Shown here: piece after piece, positions 5,402 to 9,992 of the stretch | Numbering within the stretch: position 1 is the first letter of the stretch | Layout: each line of letters starts with the position of its first letter | Notes under the pieces: model-generated | Database searches by the model: none | What the model was told of the DNA's origin: nothing | Seen by the model: only the letters and a program-made list of their open reading frames with translations | Position numbers and translations under genes: made by a program | Assembly: GCA_016195295.1 (NCBI GenBank) | Contig: JACPZV010000371.1 | Coordinates: forward strand, 1 to 9,992 | Source of the DNA: Acidobacteriota bacterium | GTDB lineage: Bacteria > Acidobacteriota > Vicinamibacteria > Vicinamibacterales > CAVVIG01 | Direction: 5' to 3' | Length of the DNA stretch: 9,992 nucleotides

Positions 5402-7543
5402 CTAATCCGCCGCATCGTCGTTTTGGCCGGCCTGATCAAATAGATCCTTCCCACCGAGGCGCGCTTCAACTTGCTTGGTTGCCGGGTCGAACACGAGTAG
5501 GAGTACGTCGCCGGGTTCGCCGCCTCGCCTCGAGAACAAGCGTAGGAGACCCCAGCATCCGTTTTGTGTGATGCGAATACGGCCAATAGGCAAGCCGCTC
5601 TCGTCGCGCATTTCAAAGTCGCCGAGGACATGCGGACGCAGTCCGGCAGGCACGTTGAACACACCGCTGTTTACAATCCCCGCAGATAGTTCGAGCGCAA
5701 GCCAGATTTTTCCGTCCTTCGTCCAACCGTAGTCCTTATTGGTGCGCGGACGCTCCGCCCTTCGTATGAGTGGTGCAACTGCCTCAGGACCTACATCGAG
5801 TCCCCGGAATCCGTAGACCCCGGTCGCGTATTTGCTCATCCAAGGAGCGTACGAGAGAATCCGCCACACCATCGGCCGGCCAACACCCGCTGCCAGACAG
5901 GCCTCCTCGAGCGCCGGACGTTGAGCGATACCTCCAAACTTTCGGAGCACGCTGGCAAATACTGCTTCCGTGGGGGACAGGTCCTCATCTTGCGCGAGAG
6001 CTTCGCTCCTGCGAACAACATCTCTGTCGAGTACACATTCAGGCAGTCGACGGCAGATCTCTGTCAAAACGCGCTTGGGCGGCGCAACCCCTTGCATCCG
6101 GTGCGGTCGTGAGACGCCGTGCCGAAGCTCCCCGATCGGTACGGCGGGCACGGCAGAGAGTATCTTCCGAATCTGATTGACCACTCTGTTTCGCGTGACA
6201 CTCGTCAGCCAAAACCAGCCGCCTGATTCATCCAACCATTGGAAGTCCTTTTGCGGCAACACGACGGCGTTAACCAAGGCTTCCGACACAAAGTGTCCAG
6301 TTTTCTCGGAGATGGCTTCTGATACGTCCGCGATTCGGCCAAGGCCCCAGTGTTCGGTGATGCGTCGCGCCGTTGAAATAATCTGCCTTGGCAGTTCCTC
6401 TTGGCCCTCTTTGAGGACTAGACGTAACCCTTCGATCTCGTCGAAAACGAAAGTGCGAGCGCAACCGAGAATGCGTGCAGCTTCGAGCACGCCTTCGATA
6501 CGGAATGGACGAGTGGTGAGCCCTTCATCTTTGATTCGCGCTTCAACAGCGGCAGCGGTGGCAGGTGCCAAGCTGTTGACCGTCGCGACAGCTCGATCGA
6601 ATGTAGGCAGGTAGATCCGTCCACGACTTTGAACTTGTCGCAGGAATCTCTGGATCAACTGTTGGACACGTTGACGAGTCAGCCCGACCGCGTTACCTGC
6701 CTCTTCGAGCGTGCAGCCGCCCTGACCGTCGAATCCGAGTTTGTCGAAGACAACGTCTCGGTCTCGCGCACTCAGCTCGGCGCCGACCAAGGCCAACTCC
6801 TCCTCCAAGGTGAGCTTGCGCGCGGCACCGAGTGCTAGTTGAAGCTGCCGCAGTTGATTGATCAAACCAGGCTCTTCGTGGAGGCGCGGATTAGCGCGTA
6901 GTCGTTGCAGCGCTTCTTTCAAGGTTGCGACACCCGGCGCAACCGAACGAACAAACTCGCCGAACCTAAGGTCGGTTCGGCTGATCGTGAGTACGCCCTG
7001 AGTCCGCTCGATCTTCCTTACCAGACGAACGACCTTCAAGTTCGCGCGGGGCGGTGCCTCCGCGCCTTGCGGTAACACGTCGCGTTGAGTTCCGTCCGCG
7101 CGGATGTGACCCTCGATTGATGTCAGGAGATCTACCAAGCACTTGGTGCCGAAGCCTTTCGAACGCAACAGTTCAGCCACTGATGTTTCGGACAGGGTTC
7201 GCGTATTGCGGGCATAATCGCTCTTGCGAAGACAGTTCTGGGTTCGGCTCTCCAATTCGAGATCTGTCAGCTTTATTGACGCGGGAAGCTCCGGAAGTTT
7301 CAGATGATTTGCAGCCGCGAGAATGAGCGGCTTTTGTTCTGCGACTCGCTGGAGCACGGCTTCGGCTAAAGCCTCACAAGTCGCCTGCGGACAGACATGC
7401 CATGTACTGGCATTGAGTTCCGCCAGAGTCTGGCTTCTTTTGGCAGCCCAGCGAAGTTCTCTCGGTATCGGTATGTCTAGCCACCGTCGCAACAACGCGG
7501 GGGCCAGAGGATAGCCGCGCCTGGGATAGCGGGAAATCGGCAT
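5402..7543 (-). CDS. Large DNA-binding-type protein with RNAP alpha-CTD-like and sigma region-4-like segments
   Basis: 713 aa, ATG at 7543, stop TAG at 5402-5404. Residues ~94-146 resemble the RNA polymerase alpha C-terminal domain: LELESRTQNCLRK, then TLSETSVAELLRSKGFGTKCL, where the SKGFGTKCL stretch is the helix-hairpin-helix turn. Residues ~257-305 resemble sigma-70 region 4: LSARDRDVVFDKLGFDG, TLEEAGNAVGLTRQRVQQLI. From ~345 to 580 come several winged-helix-like segments (e.g. RIADVSEAISEKTGHFVSEA, LEEACLAAGVGRPMVWRILS). The C-terminus (~605-697) is beta-rich, with VFNVPAGLRPHVLGDFEM, a GLLRLF segment and GEPGDVLLLVFD. I see no nuclease, helicase or NTPase motif. It is the last gene of a three-gene minus-strand operon, starting 15 bp after the GHKL ATPase stop. 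A GGAG touches the ATG too closely for a normal Shine-Dalgarno, so translation is probably coupled. A DNA-binding or RNA polymerase-contacting component is the likely role. The domain calls rest on motif similarity read by eye. Confidence 0.8.
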   Translation of the reverse strand: MPISRYPRRGYPLAPALLRRWLDIPIPRELRWAAKRSQTLAELNASTWHVCPQATCEALAEAVLQRVAEQKPLILAAANHLKLPELPASIKLTDLELESRTQNCLRKSDYARNTRTLSETSVAELLRSKGFGTKCLVDLLTSIEGHIRADGTQRDVLPQGAEAPPRANLKVVRLVRKIERTQGVLTISRTDLRFGEFVRSVAPGVATLKEALQRLRANPRLHEEPGLINQLRQLQLALGAARKLTLEEELALVGAELSARDRDVVFDKLGFDGQGGCTLEEAGNAVGLTRQRVQQLIQRFLRQVQSRGRIYLPTFDRAVATVNSLAPATAAAVEARIKDEGLTTRPFRIEGVLEAARILGCARTFVFDEIEGLRLVLKEGQEELPRQIISTARRITEHWGLGRIADVSEAISEKTGHFVSEALVNAVVLPQKDFQWLDESGGWFWLTSVTRNRVVNQIRKILSAVPAVPIGELRHGVSRPHRMQGVAPPKRVLTEICRRLPECVLDRDVVRRSEALAQDEDLSPTEAVFASVLRKFGGIAQRPALEEACLAAGVGRPMVWRILSYAPWMSKYATGVYGFRGLDVGPEAVAPLIRRAERPRTNKDYGWTKDGKIWLALELSAGIVNSGVFNVPAGLRPHVLGDFEMRDESGLPIGRIRITQNGCWGLLRLFSRRGGEPGDVLLLVFDPATKQVEARLGGKDLFDQAGQNDDAAD

Positions 7544-7558
7544 CTCCGCGTGCGCGAA

Positions 7559-9205
7559 TTAGGAGGCGTAGAGCCTGGCGCCCTTACGCGCGACGCGATT
7601 CAGCGTGTCGCGGATATCCACAATCGGATCGGTCGGATCCAGGTATTCATCGCGGCTTGCCAGTTCTTGCGCGAGTGCAATCGCGTACTCTGCAAAAGCG
7701 ACCTCGTACGCGAGACGCCTGAAGACCGGATCATCGACACCCGACGATTCGAGCGCTGCGGCTATTTGAGGGTGATCGAGATTGACATGAATCAGGCGCT
7801 TCTCGCTCGAGTAGTGGGCACGTGGGGAATCCTCCCCGAGCCGATCAAACGTGACGTCGAAACCACCTCGGGGACGAGGCTTCGGTCCATGGCCCCCGGC
7901 CGGCTTGCCAAGTTTTTGGTCGTTTTCGTCTCCAGGTTCAACCGCTGGGTTCAACACCCGTGGCGGACCACCACTGTCGCCATTTCCACCGCTCGAACCC
8001 GGCGCACCGGTGTCTTCCGTCTTTCGGGCAGGGACATTGCCACCGAACAAAAGGTCGTCGGAGTCGTCGCCGGCTCCAGGACCGGCCTTGCCTAGATCAT
8101 CCGCACCCTTGGCCGTAGCTTTTGCGCGCAATAGCCGCCTGCGGTATTCCTCGAAGTCCTCGTTGATCACGCGCGCGATTTCAGCCGCTTCGCGAGCCAA
8201 TCGCTTTTGGTCTTCAAGTGCCTTTCGCTTCTTGTCACGCTCCACCAACTCACGACGCGCGCGATCGACCTTGTCGCCAACGAACGCGTACACGGCTTGC
8301 ACGAGGGCATTCTCTCGATTAAGCCTCATTGATCGACTTAGATCGAACGGCGGAATCGGAGATTGGTCCTCTTCAAGTGCCGGCACGTCGATCTCGCCGA
8401 AGATGTACTGGGCCATCTCACGTCCTTCATTTCCGGCTAGCGTTGTCTCGTGCCATAGGCCCTGGCTGTAAATCGAGACTCCTCTGAGATCCTCTTCGAG
8501 GGGCACCTTCGAGATCTTGATCGTAAGCTCGATGTCTCCAAGCCTGGCTTTCAATGGACCTTCGGGTCGGAAGCGGAACTCTTCGGACACCGGAGGTTCC
8601 GCGTACTCGCATTCGTGATTGTTTACGAAGACTGTTGTGTTCTTTGGCCAGTGCGCAAGATGTCGTTCGATGTACTTGATGATCCCGGCCTGATCGAACG
8701 CTTTCAGATGAACGCCTTCGATCTCGACCTTCGTTCCATTGGGGGCAAGAGTTGAAACCTCCGCTTCGACGATCTTGACTGGGATGGCATCTTCCGAGGT
8801 CATCGCATCGATGTCCGCCTTGGTCAACTCGACTTTCGATCGTTTGCCGTGACGGGCCGTGGTAATTCGCAGTAGGCTGCCGACGCCGAAGGCGGCGGAT
8901 TTTCCGGTTCCGAAGCGGCCACGGCCTGCTCGACCCTCCTTGCGGTCAACGTTTTCGCCGTGCATAACGAAGAAGTTCCGTAGCCCACCGAGATCCATGC
9001 CCCGACCGTTGTCAGATACGGTGATTCGCTTGTTCTTGCTGTCAAGCATTACGCGGACCACGGGATTCGTCCCCGGATCGACGTACTGAAGGCTGTTCGA
9101 AACGTATTCCCAGACGACCAGTTTGTCGGTCTTGAACAGGACCGCGTTCTGCAACAAGTCACGAGCGACATGGCTCCGGACAAAAATCTTCGGCTCAGTT
9201 GCCAT
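7559..9205 (-). CDS. GHKL (HSP90/MORC/MutL-type) ATPase with coiled coil and C-terminal domain
   Basis: 548 aa, ATG at 9205, stop TAA at 7559-7561. The N-terminal ~165 residues carry the Bergerat ATP-binding fold. Motif 1 is E33-YVS-N37 (catalytic-type Glu and Mg-ligand Asn), motif 2 is D65-N-G67-R-G69-M, motif 3 is the Gly-rich lid GRGRFGTGKSAAFG (94-107), and motif 4 is NGTKVEI (156-162). A transducer-like region (~165-305) ends with PPFDLSRSMRLNREN. Next come a charged coiled coil (~308-366), a Gly/Asp/Pro-rich linker (~367-447) and a ~100-aa helical C-terminal domain. No MutL endonuclease motif or histidine-kinase phosphoacceptor is seen. By family behaviour it likely dimerises on ATP binding and acts as a clamp or chaperone-like switch on DNA or protein. 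Its start overlaps the upstream gene by 11 bp, with AGGAG at 9217-9213 seven bases before ATG, so co-translation is likely. Partner specificity and pathway are unknown. Confidence 0.85.
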   Translation of the reverse strand: MATEPKIFVRSHVARDLLQNAVLFKTDKLVVWEYVSNSLQYVDPGTNPVVRVMLDSKNKRITVSDNGRGMDLGGLRNFFVMHGENVDRKEGRAGRGRFGTGKSAAFGVGSLLRITTARHGKRSKVELTKADIDAMTSEDAIPVKIVEAEVSTLAPNGTKVEIEGVHLKAFDQAGIIKYIERHLAHWPKNTTVFVNNHECEYAEPPVSEEFRFRPEGPLKARLGDIELTIKISKVPLEEDLRGVSIYSQGLWHETTLAGNEGREMAQYIFGEIDVPALEEDQSPIPPFDLSRSMRLNRENALVQAVYAFVGDKVDRARRELVERDKKRKALEDQKRLAREAAEIARVINEDFEEYRRRLLRAKATAKGADDLGKAGPGAGDDSDDLLFGGNVPARKTEDTGAPGSSGGNGDSGGPPRVLNPAVEPGDENDQKLGKPAGGHGPKPRPRGGFDVTFDRLGEDSPRAHYSSEKRLIHVNLDHPQIAAALESSGVDDPVFRRLAYEVAFAEYAIALAQELASRDEYLDPTDPIVDIRDTLNRVARKGARLYAS

Positions 9206-9788
9206 TGGTCGGCTCCTGTATTTTTGACGCGAGCGCTCGGACAGTCGCGCCGAGCTCAGGGTCGTCGTTGAAGACGTTCAGCACTCGGAGAATTTTTGTC
9301 TGGCGTGCCTTGCCAGTCACGTAAGCGTCAAGACGAAAAAAAGCCTCTGCCTGCTGTCGACTCACTCCGTCGACGCCGCGCTGCACGAATTGCTGATGCG
9401 CATCGTCTGTCAGCAGCCGAGCGCGCTCCCGACGAATCCAGCCCTGCGTCTTTGTGTCCAGCGCTGGTCGTGAGAGATCTTGGCCAGCGAGACGGCTCGC
9501 ACGCGCTCTGGCAAATTCGAGGCCCCGTTGTGAAAGCATCCAACCTGTGTTGCCCGAACCAACGAGATATCGGCCCATCGAGGATTTCTTGGCGACGGAC
9601 AGATACACACGGATCAATTCAATGTTGATTTGATCGCGGTACTTCTTCCAAGCAAAACGGCCGGGCGCTAACTCGTTAGCCTTGACGGCAACGTCCTCTG
9701 TGTCTACTCGCTTGGTCTCTCCTCCAAGGAGGTAGACCGCAAGAGTTACGACTTCATGGCTGGCAAGCGACTTCTTTTTTTCAGACAT
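9195..9788 (-). CDS. Probable winged-helix protein, first gene of the GHKL operon
   Basis: 197 aa from ATG 9788 (MSEKKKSLAS). The frame stays open to a TTG at 9839, but those extra 17 residues look unlike a protein N-terminus and have no Shine-Dalgarno, so I prefer ATG 9788. I do not recognise a named family. Residues ~8-90 read like a winged helix: helix SHEVVTLAVYLLGG, a DTEDVAVKANELAPGRFAWK segment, helix QINIELIRVYLSVAKKSS, then wing strands YLVGSGNTGWMLSQRG. Residues ~115-190 are mostly helical (RRERARLLTDDAHQQFV; SRQQAEAFFRLDAYV) with a final helix ATVRALASKI. There is no enzyme motif, signal peptide or membrane segment. Its last 11 bp overlap the GHKL ATPase start, so the products are likely made together and may interact. 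It may be a DNA-recognition or regulatory subunit of the module, which is inference from fold and position only. Codon use resembles the ATPase, less GC-rich than the left half. Confidence 0.75.
   Translation of the reverse strand: MSEKKKSLASHEVVTLAVYLLGGETKRVDTEDVAVKANELAPGRFAWKKYRDQINIELIRVYLSVAKKSSMGRYLVGSGNTGWMLSQRGLEFARARASRLAGQDLSRPALDTKTQGWIRRERARLLTDDAHQQFVQRGVDGVSRQQAEAFFRLDAYVTGKARQTKILRVLNVFNDDPELGATVRALASKIQEPTNGN
9213..9217 (-). promoter_or_regulatory. Ribosome-binding site of the GHKL ATPase, inside the upstream gene
   Basis: On the minus strand AGGAG (9217-9213) is 7 bases before ATG 9205, within the end of the winged-helix gene. It confirms the overlapping start. Confidence 0.6.
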
Positions 9789-9846
9789 CAATTTGATCTT
9801 CGATCGTCGTTCCACGCGGAACGCACTGAGAACGCTCAAGAGTGTG

Positions 9847-9992
9847 TTACGCCGCCATCGCTTCCAGGACCCGCGCCAACGTCGTGAGTCCTATGAGAAC
9901 CGCCTTAAGGTAACGCACAATCCGCTCCACGCGGTCGGGTATCACGACGAGAGTTCCTGTCATTTCGCATTGAAGTGTGCGGACTAGGGTTC
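9847..9992 (-). CDS. Possible C-terminal tail of an upstream gene (open at window edge)
   Basis: On the minus strand, a frame entering from the right edge stays open to TAA at 9849-9847, giving about 47 residues, including VVIPDRVERIVRYLKAVLIG and ending ARVLEAMAA. It has an internal ATG at 9963 that would give a 38-aa peptide, but there is no Shine-Dalgarno before it. The segment looks helical and amphipathic. It ends 58 bp before ATG 9788 of the winged-helix gene, so it could be the last part of another gene of the same operon, or chance. It is too short to identify. I saw no convincing promoter in 9789-9992. Confidence 0.3.
   Translation of the reverse strand, partial: TLVRTLQCEMTGTLVVIPDRVERIVRYLKAVLIGLTTLARVLEAMAA

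Noticed and set aside
7851..8471. 206-aa plus-strand frame inside the GHKL ATPase
   Set aside because: Ser/Arg/Pro-rich antisense of a protein with all Bergerat motifs; no ribosome-binding site.
7559..9205. DNA mismatch-repair MutL or sensor histidine kinase
   Set aside because: It shares the GHKL fold, but no MutL endonuclease or DNA-repair C-terminal motifs and no phosphoacceptor His box or receiver partner are seen.

Overview
The window looks like a chromosomal segment of a GC-rich, Gram-negative environmental bacterium. An Acidobacteriota lineage (Vicinamibacteria-like) is my best guess, from the OmpA-type envelope protein, a Tat-exported three-subunit molybdoenzyme, and short intergenic repeats built on TAATTGGGTGATT, TCTGAAGT and GGGTCC hairpins. 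The taxonomic call is inference; no rRNA or tRNA gene is present to settle it.

Left half (1-5398, all genes on +). The 3' end of an OmpA-family peptidoglycan-binding protein is followed by a hairpin-rich intergenic region, a stand-alone tandem ACT-domain protein, and an operon for a periplasmic molybdenum hydroxylase. The operon order is Tat-signal 2Fe-2S subunit, molybdopterin-binding catalytic subunit (8-bp overlap), then FAD-binding subunit with a Cys-containing loop insert. Together these form a PaoABC/YagTSR-like aldehyde or N-heterocycle oxidoreductase. Electrons would pass from substrate to Mo, to two 2Fe-2S clusters, to FAD and then to an unknown acceptor. After the FAD gene comes a long imperfect hairpin made of inverted 16-bp-type repeats, then a 75-aa six-cysteine protein of unknown function.

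Right half (5399-9992, all genes on -). A compact three-gene operon runs leftward and converges tail-to-tail with the left half, leaving only 3 bp between stop codons. Its genes are, in order of transcription, a ~197-aa probable winged-helix protein, a 548-aa GHKL (HSP90/MORC/MutL-type) ATPase, and a 713-aa protein. The last carries a segment resembling the RNA polymerase alpha C-terminal domain, a sigma-70 region-4-like helix-turn-helix, several further winged-helix-like segments and a beta-rich C-terminal domain. Start and stop codons overlap or nearly abut, so the three are probably made together. Base composition here is visibly less GC-rich than in the left half. I do not recognise this combination as a named system. 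It is the best candidate for an undescribed accessory module, possibly defence or transcription/chromatin control, but nothing in the window proves that role. A short reading frame left open at the right edge may be the tail of one more gene of the same operon.

No tRNA, rRNA, CRISPR array, transposase, integrase or attachment site was seen.
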